Shown here: positions 44,770-53,432 of the stretch, piece after piece
Layout: each line of letters opens with the position of its first letter
Numbering within the stretch: position 1 is the first letter of the stretch
DNA from: Roseivivax sp. GX 12232
GTDB lineage: Bacteria; Pseudomonadota; Alphaproteobacteria; Rhodobacterales; Rhodobacteraceae
Reading direction: 5' to 3'
DNA: 64,000 nucleotides
Assembly: GCF_021272185.1 (NCBI RefSeq)
Contig: NZ_JAJSEC010000005.1
Coordinates: 215,569 to 279,568 of the forward strand
Notes under the pieces: generated by a model
Databases searched by the model: none
What the model was told of the DNA's origin: nothing
The model's input: the letters and a program-made list of their open reading frames with translations, nothing else
Translations under genes and position numbers: made by a program

Positions 44770-44786
44770 GGCCTCCTTCATGTCAA

Positions 44787-44817
44787 ATTGCGCCGCGGAG
44801 AGATCCCGCGGCGCAAT
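44787..44817 (+). terminator. Hairpin terminator after heme receptor
   Basis: ATTGCGCCGCGG and CCGCGGCGCAAT form a perfect 12-bp stem with a 7-base loop, 17 bases after the receptor stop. No U-tract follows. Confidence 0.6.
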
Positions 44818-45001
44818 CAGTCATCCAGCTCGTGGACAGGCACCTTGAAGAGCTGCAAGGGGGCCAGAAATCGGGGCCGAGTCGACCGACGCCTGACCGC
44901 AAATGCATGGGCACGCTGCCGCTGACCTAACCACACTTTTCGCAGCCCTAACGGCCGCCCACGCCTCCGCGCCGCTGCGGCGACCACACTCGGATTGTCG
45001 T

Positions 45002-45214
45002 ATGCGTCACGACCAGAGATCCGGCTCTTTCCCGCAGATGTGGCATGGCGGCGCCGCCTCCCCGATCCGCATTCCCCCCTACGTGCGATCTGCGCTCTGG
45101 CCGCACGACACGGCGGGAGAGATCGCGCAGCCGTGCTACCTGAAGTGGCTCGGCGCCCTGCCCGGCTTGGGCGTATCCCCGCAGGAGGCACGCCAGGCTC
45201 ATTCGGCTGCGTAG
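45002..45214 (+). CDS. Small hypothetical protein
   Basis: A 70-aa frame with strong G/C preference at third codon positions, reading SFPQMWHGGAASPIRIPPYV, then LWPHDTAGEIAQPCYLKWLG. It looks like real coding sequence but I cannot assign a family. The start at 45002 is a guess; the frame is open to 44903. It is convergent with the end of the 756-aa gene at 45342. Confidence 0.35.
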   Translation: MRHDQRSGSFPQMWHGGAASPIRIPPYVRSALWPHDTAGEIAQPCYLKWLGALPGLGVSPQEARQAHSAA

Positions 45215-45341
45215 CGGCGCGCAGACGGCCTCTGAGTCTCTCGAACGAACGTCCCGTTGTAGGGCTAATCATCCATTCATCCTCATGGAGGGCTTGCGAT
45301 CCCACCCCACAGCATCGCCTCGCTCGAGCTTTCGCAGGCCG

Positions 45342-47612
45342 CTACGCAAGCCCCGGCCGGCTTTCGCGCCAATCGCGCAAACGCGCGACGTGCAGCCTGG
45401 CGCTGTGGTGCGTCATGAAGGTCTGTTTCTCGAGCACGAGCTCCAGATTCACCTCGGCCAAGAGTGCGCGGGCGCCAGGATTGTCGTGCTTCGCGTGCGT
45501 GCCAAGCGCACGAAGGCATCGCCAGATGAAATGTGCGGCCTCGAAAATCTGCTTCGACTCACCTTCAAGAGCGGCCTCGACCCGGCGCGGCAAGGGCAGA
45601 TGTGCATTCTTTAGCCGTGACCCGGTCTCCGGCATCGGCCCCAGCTGATCCGCTGGCAGGAGGCCGGAAGTTGCGATCTCCGGATGCTTCCGCAGTGCAT
45701 CGAAATGATCGACCGCCCGGCTCCACGTGTGGCGCAGATCCGCACGCAAGCTCCGTTCGTGGGTCCAGGCCCATTCGCGATCGATCTGCCAGGGCTCTCT
45801 GCCATCTCGGACCGCGACTGTGGCCAGATGCGCGACCGGGTTGTCCGCCTTGGGAATTCCGGTCGCGACGATGCGAGACTGGAGATCCTTCCATCCCGCC
45901 GACCATTTCTCGGCCGCCTGCCTTGCGAACCGACGAAGCTCGTTTCGATAGGGTTCCATCTCCTTGGGGTATTGGACCAGCACGGCGTCGATGATCTCCT
46001 GCCAAGCAATGCTGGCAACAGGCCCCGAAAAGCGCGCCCGGTCCGGGGCAAGACGATAGAGCGCTCGCACCGCGACCAGGCGGGCCCGGATGCCCTGCGG
46101 GCTGTATCCTGCGGCTTGCGCCTGCGCTCTGATCTCTGAGGCCAGCTGTTTCGGGATGGTGTCGTCCTTGAGCGCCGGCATGACCGGGATCGATGGAAGT
46201 TCCGGCAGAACCTCCCGCAGGCGATCGAGCGCTTGAAGTCCTTGCCTCACCTGCGTGCCTGTGCCGCGCTCTTGTGCTCGCGCCACGAGCTCCTTCGCCC
46301 GGTCGCCGTCGATGCCGTCTGGTACGACAGGAGGGATCATGTCGTCTGCCAGCTCGGCAAGCGCCGAAAGACCACGCAGGTTCATCCCGCCGACGTCACT
46401 TGCTCGAGCCAGGAGATCGTCCCACGGCGCAAGGCACTCGATGTGACGCAGGAACCCCTTCAAAAGCGATCGGTAGACTTGCAGGCTGCCTGCGCCGAGC
46501 CTGGGCTTCTCTCGCTGAAGGATGGCTGTTGCCTGAGAGATAGAAATCCCGTCCTCCGGATGCCAGCCGGCAGCGAGCAAACACCGGAGCACCCGTCGCA
46601 GGGTCGTGGCTGGTTTGCGGCTCAGGCCGCGCTTCGCGACGTAGGCGGCAACCTCCGCATTTAGCGCTTGGGGCAGTGTCGCCGGCTGTCTGTCTGTCTT
46701 TTTGGGTGCCGGGCGGGTTTTAGCTGGCTCGCGCTTAGGATTGCAGACCCTGTCCACGCTGAGGTTCTCTGGAACCGACGACGGTCGCCAACGTCGCAGG
46801 AGGGCGGTCAGAGCCCGGAGATTATCTGAGGCCGCCGCGAGAGAGACGATTTCCCCGACTCGGGCGTGATACCGTGCCGCCTCTTCCTGGCTGAGGCTCC
46901 ATCCTTTTGCGGGGCCGGATGGAGCAAGGATGCCGAAATCGACCGCCAGTTCGAAGGCGCGCCGCGCACGCCTGGCGTGACTGGCGATCAAGCGAGGCAA
47001 GACGCTCAGCGCGTCTTCGGGGAGGTCTATGCGGTTCCTGTCGCCATCGCGGTAGCGCGGCAGGAGACCGATCGGTTCAGGACCGAGGATCCCGGCTGCA
47101 GAAATTCGGGGATCGCTTCGAACCCGATCCAGAGCAGCCATACATGCGCGGAATTCCTGGCGATCAAACCCACGTAGCCCACGATCGGCCTGGATGGCCA
47201 TTTCTCGCGTCACGTACCGTGGCGCCAACCCGGGAAACGTTGCCTCCATGATCCGGCGGTTCACGCCGGCAAGACCGAAGGACCGAGCCACCTCGTTCAG
47301 AAGCGTGTATGGGTCTGTATCAGCCCAGAGCCCCGCGATCTTCGCATGTCGCAGAATGCTCTCCCGGCAGCGCCCGTAGAAAGCCGCATCTCCAAAGGAC
47401 GCGGCGAGGGCCTCGTCGGGGGCTTTCGGTAGCCGCCCCGAGAAATCCGCCTCTGACGCGAGCACGGATGGATCGCGGAAGAACTCCTGGCCCAAGGCTG
47501 CCCGCGCAAGATCGAGGAATGCCAGAATGGAGGCGCGTTCGGCTGGAGGTGTGCTGGCCTCGATGTGGGCCCGAAGGTCGGCCAGGCTCAGAAGAGTGTT
47601 GTCTTGTGTCAT
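45342..47612 (-). CDS. Large orphan helical protein downstream of iteron array
   Basis: A 756-aa, predominantly helical cytoplasmic protein that I do not recognise. The segment around residues 480-520 (QVRQGLQALDRLREVLPELP) resembles LKALDRLKRFPQIAGHLP in the N-terminal half of the 611-aa recombinase in this window, which hints at distant kinship. The C-terminus lacks the HxxR and Tyr signature, so a catalytic recombinase is not supported. A Lys/Pro-rich linker (about 305-330) separates two helical regions. ATG 47612 has no good ribosome-binding site but lies two bases after the stop of a small frame, consistent with coupling; a GTG at 47660 is an alternative. Replication, partition or recombination functions are possible. 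Confidence 0.6.
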   Translation of the reverse strand: MTQDNTLLSLADLRAHIEASTPPAERASILAFLDLARAALGQEFFRDPSVLASEADFSGRLPKAPDEALAASFGDAAFYGRCRESILRHAKIAGLWADTDPYTLLNEVARSFGLAGVNRRIMEATFPGLAPRYVTREMAIQADRGLRGFDRQEFRACMAALDRVRSDPRISAAGILGPEPIGLLPRYRDGDRNRIDLPEDALSVLPRLIASHARRARRAFELAVDFGILAPSGPAKGWSLSQEEAARYHARVGEIVSLAAASDNLRALTALLRRWRPSSVPENLSVDRVCNPKREPAKTRPAPKKTDRQPATLPQALNAEVAAYVAKRGLSRKPATTLRRVLRCLLAAGWHPEDGISISQATAILQREKPRLGAGSLQVYRSLLKGFLRHIECLAPWDDLLARASDVGGMNLRGLSALAELADDMIPPVVPDGIDGDRAKELVARAQERGTGTQVRQGLQALDRLREVLPELPSIPVMPALKDDTIPKQLASEIRAQAQAAGYSPQGIRARLVAVRALYRLAPDRARFSGPVASIAWQEIIDAVLVQYPKEMEPYRNELRRFARQAAEKWSAGWKDLQSRIVATGIPKADNPVAHLATVAVRDGREPWQIDREWAWTHERSLRADLRHTWSRAVDHFDALRKHPEIATSGLLPADQLGPMPETGSRLKNAHLPLPRRVEAALEGESKQIFEAAHFIWRCLRALGTHAKHDNPGARALLAEVNLELVLEKQTFMTHHSARLHVARLRDWRESRPGLA

Positions 47613-47614
47613 GT

Positions 47615-47770
47615 TCAGAGGACCAGCTTTGTTCGAGGGGGCCGGAAAGCGATCCGGCACTGTCTGACGTCGTTGAATTGCCTTGGCTGGCCGTTCCTAC
47701 TCGCGATCTGCCGGGCATCGATCCGTAGGTTGGCCAGGCACTCGTGAGGCGAAGGAAATACCGCGTTCAT
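47615..47770 (-). CDS. Possible small leader protein coupled to the 756-aa gene
   Basis: A 51-aa frame beginning MNAVFPSPHECLANLRIDAR and ending RTKLVL stops two bases before the ATG of the 756-aa gene, which lacks its own ribosome-binding site. The composition looks coding and helical. The frame is open to 47938, so the protein could be longer. No family is recognised and no strong start signal is seen. Confidence 0.3.
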   Translation of the reverse strand: MNAVFPSPHECLANLRIDARQIASRNGQPRQFNDVRQCRIAFRPPRTKLVL

Positions 47771-48076
47771 CTGCGCCGGAATGCTACTGCCGTCGCTGCG
47801 ATGTTCCACGGCGGTGCCAAGAAGCCTCGATGAGCACATGGCTCCGCGCCCACGCGGGCCAAAAAAGGCTTTCAGCAGAAAGATCGCTCGACCCGTCAGA
47901 TCGCTACGGCGATCAGAACAACTCGCTGGCGGTGACATCCTGCGGGCTGCCCACCCCCTTCAGCGCAAAATCTCTCGGCGACGGTTGGCGGCAGCCGACC
48001 GTCTTTTCAGGGGATTCCAGATTCCTTGATTCAGGGGCTGGATTCGGCCCTTGTTTTCAAAGGGTTCTGAGGCGTC

Positions 48077-48203
48077 GGTCGCAGGAACAGGACCCTTGGG
48101 CCGCAGGAACAGGACCCTGGGGTCGCAGGAACAGGACCCGGGGGTCGCAAGAACAGGACCCGAGGTCGCAAGAACAGGACCCGAGGTCGCAGGAAAAGGA
48201 CCC
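48077..48203. repeat. Six 19-bp iteron-like direct repeats
   Basis: Copies of GGTCGCAGGAACAGGACCC start at 48077, 48099, 48121, 48143, 48164 and 48185, that is with periods of 22, 22, 22, 21 and 21 bases. Variation is limited to one or two positions (CC for TC in copy 2, AA for GG in copies 4 and 5, AA for CA in copy 6). Each unit ends in an inverted repeat (GGTC/GACC). Two-helical-turn spacing is typical of iterons bound cooperatively by a replication or regulatory protein. Confidence 0.9.
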
Positions 48204-48299
48204 GGGAGTCAAACCCTGCCTATGCCCTGGAAATGGCGGCTTAGGCGCAGGTCTTGACTGGGTCGGACCGCCGCAATCAATCGCTCGCACCAGTGAGTC

Positions 48300-48311
48300 A
48301 GAAAATTTTCT
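48300..48311. other. AT-rich palindrome near iterons
   Basis: AGAAAATTTTCT is a perfect 12-base palindrome in an otherwise GC-rich stretch, 97 bases beyond the last iteron. It could be part of a DNA unwinding element or a separate operator. Confidence 0.4.
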
Positions 48312-48669
48312 CTTTTCGAGGATCTCGGGCGCACCTACCTCGACAAGACGACTGATATCCGTGGCCTCGCTCAGACCGCACAGCCTTTGCACGTCTCGAA
48401 GACAGGACGTACCGGCTGACCTGCCCACCCGAATTGTTTGCCTCCCCTGGACGCCAAGACCGCACCGACAAAGCCCTTGCGCAGGATCGCAGCCACAGAA
48501 ACAGCCCCCGTTCAGCCATCGTATGGACTCCTGCGATGGCGGGAGCCTCTTGTGAGCGGCGCCCCCTCCCTGCCTTTGCTCGCGGCGCGGCGCGCCCGAC
48601 CTCGAGACGGGAACCATCCAGCGCTGGATCTGTGTTTCACTGGCAAGACCGACCGACCGGAGGTGCGCC

Positions 48670-49428
48670 ATGCCGCTCGACCAGACCGCAAAGACCGCCA
48701 CCCTCTACAGGATGGTCATGCCCGGCCATCTCTGCCCTTTCGGCCTAAAAACCAAGGCGCTGCTCGAACGCGAGGGCTTCGAGGTCGAGGACCATTGGCT
48801 GGAGAACCGCGAGGAGACCGACGCCTTCAAGGACCGTCACGGGGTAAAGACGACGCCACAGGTCTGGATCGGCGATACCCGCATCGGCGGCTACGACGAG
48901 CTGCGCGCGCATTTCGGCAAGCGCGTGAAAAGCGAGGACGAAACCAGTTACCAGCCGGTGATCGCGATCTTCTCGGTGGCCTTCCTGATGGCACTGGCGG
49001 TGAGCTGGGTCGCTTTTGAGATGATCTTCACCTTCCGCGCGCTGGAATGGTTCGTGGCGATCTCGATGACGCTCCTGGGGATCCAGAAGCTGCAGGACGT
49101 CGAGGGCTTCTCGACGATGTTCCTGAACTACGACCTCCTGGCCCGGCGCTGGGTGCGCTACGGTTACCTCTACCCCTTCGGCGAGACGCTGGCGGGCGTC
49201 CTGATGATCGCCGGTGCGCTGGTGTGGATCTCGGCGCCGGTGGCGCTTTTCATCGGCACGGTGGGCGCGGTTTCGGTGTTCAAAGCGGTCTACATCGACA
49301 AGCGCGAGTTGAAATGCGCCTGCGTCGGGGGTGGCAGCAACGTGCCCCTTGGCTTCGTCTCGTTGACCGAGAACCTGATGATGATCCTCATGGGGCTCTG
49401 GATGCCGGCGAAGGCGCTCTTGTTCTGA
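48670..49428 (+). CDS. Glutaredoxin-MauE fusion protein
   Basis: A 252-aa protein with an N-terminal glutaredoxin-like domain (residues about 10-85) followed by a four-helix MauE/DoxX-type membrane domain (about 95-245). The redox motif is CPFG at GHLCPFGLK, with only the first Cys of CxxC, so a monothiol mechanism is likely. The C-terminal CACVGGGSNVPLG also fits MauE-type proteins. The ATG at 48670 follows GGAGG. It opens a cluster with a cupredoxin and a DUF411 protein, pointing to copper or periplasmic redox handling. Confidence 0.8.
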   Translation: MPLDQTAKTATLYRMVMPGHLCPFGLKTKALLEREGFEVEDHWLENREETDAFKDRHGVKTTPQVWIGDTRIGGYDELRAHFGKRVKSEDETSYQPVIAIFSVAFLMALAVSWVAFEMIFTFRALEWFVAISMTLLGIQKLQDVEGFSTMFLNYDLLARRWVRYGYLYPFGETLAGVLMIAGALVWISAPVALFIGTVGAVSVFKAVYIDKRELKCACVGGGSNVPLGFVSLTENLMMILMGLWMPAKALLF

Positions 49429-49514
49429 TGCGGCGCGCTGAACGAAACCGTGATGCGGCAGCCAGGGCGCGGAGGCTTGCACCGGCGCTGGCCGGCGGCA
49501 TAGCGTGACCGACG

Positions 49515-49880
49515 ATGCGCCTCACGGTTCTCTTGTTCCTCCGCGCCTTTTGCCTGGCGCTGCTTCTGCCCTTCGCCGGGGCGGCGCATGCGGAAGCGCG
49601 CGATGCGGGATCCGAACTGCACTGCGCCAGCCACGCGGATTGCACCAAGGCGCAAGAGGTCCTCTTGGGTCACGCCCTCCCGGATGATTGCTGCGACGCG
49701 GGTCACCTGGCCGGGCACGGCCCGACGCAGTGCGCGTTGCACGGCTGCGGCGCGTTTCTTCTGGAGGCCGGCGTAGCGCCGGACCATATCGCCGCGCGGG
49801 CCGCCGAGTTCCCCCGGGCCGGTCCAGGCATGGCACCGCGCAGACGCGCAGCGGCGCCGCATCGTCCTCCCGCGCGCTGA
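49515..49880 (+). CDS. Cys/His-rich secreted protein, possibly copper-related
   Basis: A 121-aa protein with a signal peptide (VLLFLRAFCLALLLPFAGAAHA) and a mature part rich in Cys and His: LHCASHADCTK, DDCCDAGHLAGHGPTQCALH. No family is recognised. Its position between the MauE fusion and the cupredoxin suggests periplasmic copper binding (inference). The C-terminal third is Arg/Pro/Ala-rich and may be disordered. Confidence 0.55.
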   Translation: MRLTVLLFLRAFCLALLLPFAGAAHAEARDAGSELHCASHADCTKAQEVLLGHALPDDCCDAGHLAGHGPTQCALHGCGAFLLEAGVAPDHIAARAAEFPRAGPGMAPRRRAAAPHRPPAR

Positions 49881-49955
49881 ATAATTCACTGTCAGACGAA
49901 GCTTTCCGATCCTGAGCCGGCAGGCTGCCGGCGCGCATCTCCTTATGGAGGACAA

Positions 49956-50423
49956 ATGAGACAATTTGCACTTTCCACCGCCCTTCTGGGCCTCGCCGGC
50001 ACCGCCTTTGCCGCGGGCTCCGGGGACCACAGCCACGGCGACATGCCCGCGGGCCAGCCGGGAGCGGCCGCCGAGGTCACCCGCACGATCGAGATCCGCA
50101 TGATCGAGACCGCCGGCGGCATGGGCTACGAGCCGGGCGCGCTCGAGGTCGAGGCCGGCGAGACCGTCCGGCTCGCGGTGACCAACGCGGGCGCGCTCGA
50201 GCACGAGCTCGTGCTGGGCACCGAAGCGAGCAACCGCGCCCATATGGCCGAGATGGCGGAGATGCCGGACATGGAGCACGACGACCCGAACGCGCTGCGC
50301 CTCGACCCGGGCGAGAGCGGCGAGATCGTCTGGACCTTCACCGATGAAGGCACCTTCCAGTTCGCCTGCCTGATCCCGGGCCACATGGAGGCCGGCATGC
50401 ACGGCCCCGTCACCGTCAACTGA
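49956..50423 (+). CDS. Cupredoxin domain-containing periplasmic protein
   Basis: A 155-aa blue-copper-like protein with a signal peptide (ALSTALLGLAGTAFA). Candidate copper ligands are the His in ALEHELVLG and the Cys, His and Met in FACLIPGHMEAGM near the C-terminus. The Met-rich AHMAEMAEMPDMEHDD loop could bind additional copper. A copper-storage or electron-transfer role is likely; neighbours support copper homeostasis. A ribosome-binding site (GGAGG) lies just upstream. Confidence 0.85.
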   Translation: MRQFALSTALLGLAGTAFAAGSGDHSHGDMPAGQPGAAAEVTRTIEIRMIETAGGMGYEPGALEVEAGETVRLAVTNAGALEHELVLGTEASNRAHMAEMAEMPDMEHDDPNALRLDPGESGEIVWTFTDEGTFQFACLIPGHMEAGMHGPVTVN

Positions 50424-50483
50424 ACCCGTTCGGGGCCGGCGCGCGTGCTGTTGGAACCCGCGCCCGGCTCCCAGGAGACCGAG

Positions 50484-50963
50484 ATGAAACAGACCACTCT
50501 GACCCGCCGCGCCATGCTGACCGGCCTTGCGGCTGCGGGCCTCACCGCAATTTTGCCCCGCAGTGTCCGGGCCGCCGCGCCGCGGATGCATGTCCTGAAG
50601 GACCCCAACTGCGGATGCTGCTCCGCCTGGACCGAGATCCTCGCGGCCGAGGGCTTCGAGATCACCACCGAGGCCTCGGCCGGCACTGCGCTCAGCCGCT
50701 ACAAGCTCGACAACGGCATCCCGATGGACATGATCTCGTGCCACACCGGGAAGATCGAGGGCTATATGATCGAAGGCCACGTACCGGCCGCCGACATCCG
50801 TCGCCTGCTCGACGAAGCCCCCGACGCGGTCGGCCTCGCGGTGCCCGGGATGCCCTACGGCTCGCCCGGCATGGGTCCGGAGAGCCAGCGCGAGGCCTAC
50901 GACGTGCTGCTGATCCTGCGGGACGGCTCGACCGAGGTCTTCACTTCCTACGACGAGGCCTGA
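50484..50963 (+). CDS. DUF411 protein, probable periplasmic copper-binding
   Basis: A 159-aa protein with a twin-arginine-like leader (LTRRAMLTGLAAAGLTAILP) and the DUF411 signature DPNCGCCSAWTEIL, then MISCHTGKIEGYMIEGHVP. The three clustered Cys plus later Cys and His suit metal binding. DUF411 proteins are often linked with copper resistance. The ATG at 50484 follows CCAGGAGA. Confidence 0.85.
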   Translation: MKQTTLTRRAMLTGLAAAGLTAILPRSVRAAAPRMHVLKDPNCGCCSAWTEILAAEGFEITTEASAGTALSRYKLDNGIPMDMISCHTGKIEGYMIEGHVPAADIRRLLDEAPDAVGLAVPGMPYGSPGMGPESQREAYDVLLILRDGSTEVFTSYDEA

Positions 50964-51478
50964 TCGCCAAGATGAGACGCACGCGCCGGCCATTGCAGCC
51001 GGCGCGCCTGGCGGTCCCACTCTGCTTCGGTCTCGCGACTGAGCGATATGCGTTCAGGTTGCCAGGGATCTCACTTGGGCAACCGGTTCTGTCTCGCTGT
51101 CTGTCTCTTCGGTTGGAAGGGGTGTTTGGGGAGCAAGGAGGTCGCCGGGCAGGCGGTCTTGGCCCGGACCTTCGGCAGACCGCCGCGCGTCCCGCGATTG
51201 CCATCGGTGCCGCACTGCCTGCAGGCATGGCCGCCTGCCCTTCATTGAGAACATCCAGCAGCGGGCAGTCGGACGTGTTGGACCCGGTGCACCGCGATAG
51301 GTCCTCAACAGAACCGGGTGGATCGTCTGGATTTCACCTTGCCAGCCACCTCACCGAGCCCGAGTCACTGACGCCCGATCGCGGAGCCCGGCTGCGGTGC
51401 CTCCCTGTCCGAGGATTGGTCCCGATGAGTGGATGAGAGGCGCGCTGATCCCGAGGCGCCGCCCCAGCCCTGCACCAT
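50964..51478. other. Gene-free stretch between copper cluster and GntR gene
   Basis: About 515 bases without a supportable gene. Short open frames exist on both strands but lack starts or recognisable domains. It separates two oppositely transcribed units. No terminator was identified by eye. Confidence 0.4.
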
Positions 51479-52198
51479 TCAGAAGTAGCCGGGATACCGC
51501 TCGATGATCTGATCGACCTGAGACAGGGTGCCGGAGAGGTGCTCGCGCAGGACCTCTTCGGCGTAGCGATCATCGCGGGCATCGATCGCGTCCAGAATGC
51601 GTTCATGACACGACAAGATCGACGCGGACTTCCCTGGATCCGGCAAATTCAACTTCCGAAGGCGGTCGATGTGTCCGGACCTCGCGGTCACGATGTTCCA
51701 CAACGCCCCCACGCCGACCGCCTCGCATAGAGCGGCGTGGTACTCTCGGTCGAGACGCGAGAACTCTTCGAGGTCGTCCGCCTCAAGGGCGGCGCGCTGC
51801 AGGGCGAGGCATGTTCGGGCTTTGGAAATCTTTGCGCTCCCCTCTTGGCGGACGAGCGCGCGCACGACCTCGAGCTCGATCGAGAGGCGGAGAAACTGCG
51901 TTTCCTGCGCGTGCGACACATCGATCTTCGAAACGATCGTCTTGGACTGCGGGTAGATGACCAGAAGCCCGTCTTCCTCGAGACGCATCATTGCGTCGCG
52001 CACGGGGGTCTGACTCACGCCGTACTGCGCCGCGATCTCGGAGCGAGACAGGTACTCTCCGGGGGCCAGCTCCAATCGGATGATTCTTTCGCGCAGGGCT
52101 TCGTGAAGCTGAGCGCTCGCCGAGCCACGCTTGATCGTCTTTTGCGATGAGGCCAGCCCAGCTCTCATTTTCGTTTGAGTGTCAGTGCTTTCTGCCAT
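51479..52198 (-). CDS. GntR-family (FadR-type) transcriptional regulator
   Basis: A 239-aa regulator with an N-terminal winged helix (EIAAQYGVSQTPVRDAMMRL) and a helical FCD effector domain containing LDREYHAALCEAVG and CHERILDAIDARD. It is divergent from the TRAP transporter operon. A perfect 14-bp palindrome 63 bases upstream of its start and 53 bases upstream of dctP is the likely operator. The effector is probably the transported sugar acid or a pathway intermediate. Confidence 0.88.
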   Translation of the reverse strand: MAESTDTQTKMRAGLASSQKTIKRGSASAQLHEALRERIIRLELAPGEYLSRSEIAAQYGVSQTPVRDAMMRLEEDGLLVIYPQSKTIVSKIDVSHAQETQFLRLSIELEVVRALVRQEGSAKISKARTCLALQRAALEADDLEEFSRLDREYHAALCEAVGVGALWNIVTARSGHIDRLRKLNLPDPGKSASILSCHERILDAIDARDDRYAEEVLREHLSGTLSQVDQIIERYPGYF

Positions 52199-52260
52199 TT
52201 GCGTCCGCTGATCCTGTCGCTTTCTTGTTCGAGAGCATAGAGCCTTCTTGCCAAAGATAC

Positions 52261-52274
52261 ACTAATATATTAGT
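52261..52274. promoter_or_regulatory. Candidate GntR operator
   Basis: ACTAATATATTAGT is a perfect 14-base palindrome in the GntR-TRAP intergenic region. It overlaps the place where a -10 box would lie for a TTGCCA (52248-52253) -35 element. This suits repression of the TRAP operon by the divergently encoded GntR protein. Confidence 0.6.
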
Positions 52275-52326
52275 ACATCAGAAGCCGAGGGGGGAGGCCC
52301 CTGGTGATGTCCAAGGGAGGACCTTT

Positions 52327-53352
52327 ATGACCTTTTCCAGAACCGCCGCGCTTTCCATGTCCGTCTCGATGCTCGCCGGACTGGCCCATGCCGAGACGCT
52401 GAACGTCCAGACCTCTTTCAACGCAGGGGACTTCTCCACCAAGTACATCACGGAGGAGTGGCTGCCGAAGATCGAGGAGATGACAGAGGGGCGTGTCTCC
52501 ATCGTGCTCACGCCGAACGGGTCGGTTGTGCCGGCGCGCGACACGCCCGAGGCCGTCGCCGCAGGGGCATTGGACGGCGATTTCACCTCGGTCAACTATT
52601 TCTCCGGCCAGGAACCCGCCTTCGCTCTGCTGGGCGACCTGATCTCGGGCTACGACACGCCCGAACAGATGATCGGTTTCTGCCAGGAAGGTCCCGGCGA
52701 AGAGATGATGCAGAAGGCCGCCGACGCGATCACCGGCGGCGAGGTCAAGGTCGTCGCCTGCGGTCCCTACTCGCGCGAGGCACTGGTCGCCCGCGAGCCG
52801 ATCCGCACCTTCGAGGATCTCGAAGGCAAGAAGATCCGCTCGCCCGAGGGGCTGGCAGCGGCCGTCTTCCAGGCCGCGGGCGCGTCGCCCGTCGCGATCC
52901 CGTTCTCGGAGGTCTTCGGTGCCATCGAAAAGGGCATTGTCGATGCCGCCGATGCCTCGGCCTATGTGAACAATGACGCGACCGGCCTGCACGACGTGGC
53001 GCCCTACCCGCTTTACCCGGGGATCCACTCGATGCCGGCGATGCAGTTCACCGTGAACCGCGAGGTTTGGGACGAGCTGGAGCCGCAGGATCAAGAGGCG
53101 CTGCGCACCTGGTGGTACGACGCGATGCGGGCCATGGCCGCCGAAACGACCAAGCTGGATCGCGAGCTGGCAGAGCGCGACGACCAGAAGGACGATATCG
53201 AGGTAATCGACTGGGCGCAGGAAGATCGCGACCAGCTGCGCGAAGTGGCCCGCAAGGAGTGGGAAAACTACGCCCAGAAGTCCGAGCTGGCACAGGAAGC
53301 GCTTGCGGCGCACCTCGCTTACATGACCGAGATCGGCCTCTTCAAGGAATAA
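52327..53352 (+). CDS. dctP: TRAP transporter substrate-binding protein (DctP type)
   Basis: A 341-aa periplasmic TRAP binding protein with a signal peptide (LSMSVSMLAGLAHA) and family motifs LEGKKIRSPEGLAAAVFQAAG, split as LEGKKIRSPEGLAAA then VFQAAGASPVAIPFSEVF, and GIVDAADASAYVNN. It ends in a helical tail. The ATG at 52327 follows GGGAGGACC. The ligand is probably a sugar acid, inferred from the linked dehydratase. Confidence 0.88.
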   Translation: MTFSRTAALSMSVSMLAGLAHAETLNVQTSFNAGDFSTKYITEEWLPKIEEMTEGRVSIVLTPNGSVVPARDTPEAVAAGALDGDFTSVNYFSGQEPAFALLGDLISGYDTPEQMIGFCQEGPGEEMMQKAADAITGGEVKVVACGPYSREALVAREPIRTFEDLEGKKIRSPEGLAAAVFQAAGASPVAIPFSEVFGAIEKGIVDAADASAYVNNDATGLHDVAPYPLYPGIHSMPAMQFTVNREVWDELEPQDQEALRTWWYDAMRAMAAETTKLDRELAERDDQKDDIEVIDWAQEDRDQLREVARKEWENYAQKSELAQEALAAHLAYMTEIGLFKE

Positions 53353-53365
53353 CCATCTCTCCCGC

Positions 53366-53412
53366 CCCGGGTGCGACGACGTTCTGAACGTCGCCGCACC
53401 CGGGATTTGTTT
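53366..53412 (+). terminator. Intra-operon hairpin between dctP and dctQ
   Basis: CCCGGGTGCG and CGCACCCGGG, extended by CGACGTT/AACGTCG, make a stem of about 17 pairs with one mismatch and a 3-base loop. It is followed by ATTTGTTT. Partial termination here would give more binding protein than membrane subunits. Confidence 0.75.
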
Positions 53413-53432
53413 CAAGCCAATGGGAGGGACCC

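Larger units (their letters stand above)
47771..48669. other. Intergenic region with iterons and AT-rich palindrome
   Basis: About 900 bases without a supportable gene. It contains six 19-bp direct repeats at 48077-48203 and, about 100 bases further, the AT-rich palindrome AGAAAATTTTCT at 48300-48311 followed by CTTTT. The remainder up to 48669 shows nothing else I can name. The combination resembles a plasmid origin or a multi-site regulator-binding region. Confidence 0.5.

Noticed and set aside
44817..45305. Minus-strand 162-aa frame
   Set aside because: Arginine-rich and without domain; the plus-strand frame at 45002 has better coding composition.
47771..48669. CRISPR array
   Set aside because: The repeats are separated by only 2-3 bases, not by unique spacers, so the array is iteron-like and not CRISPR.
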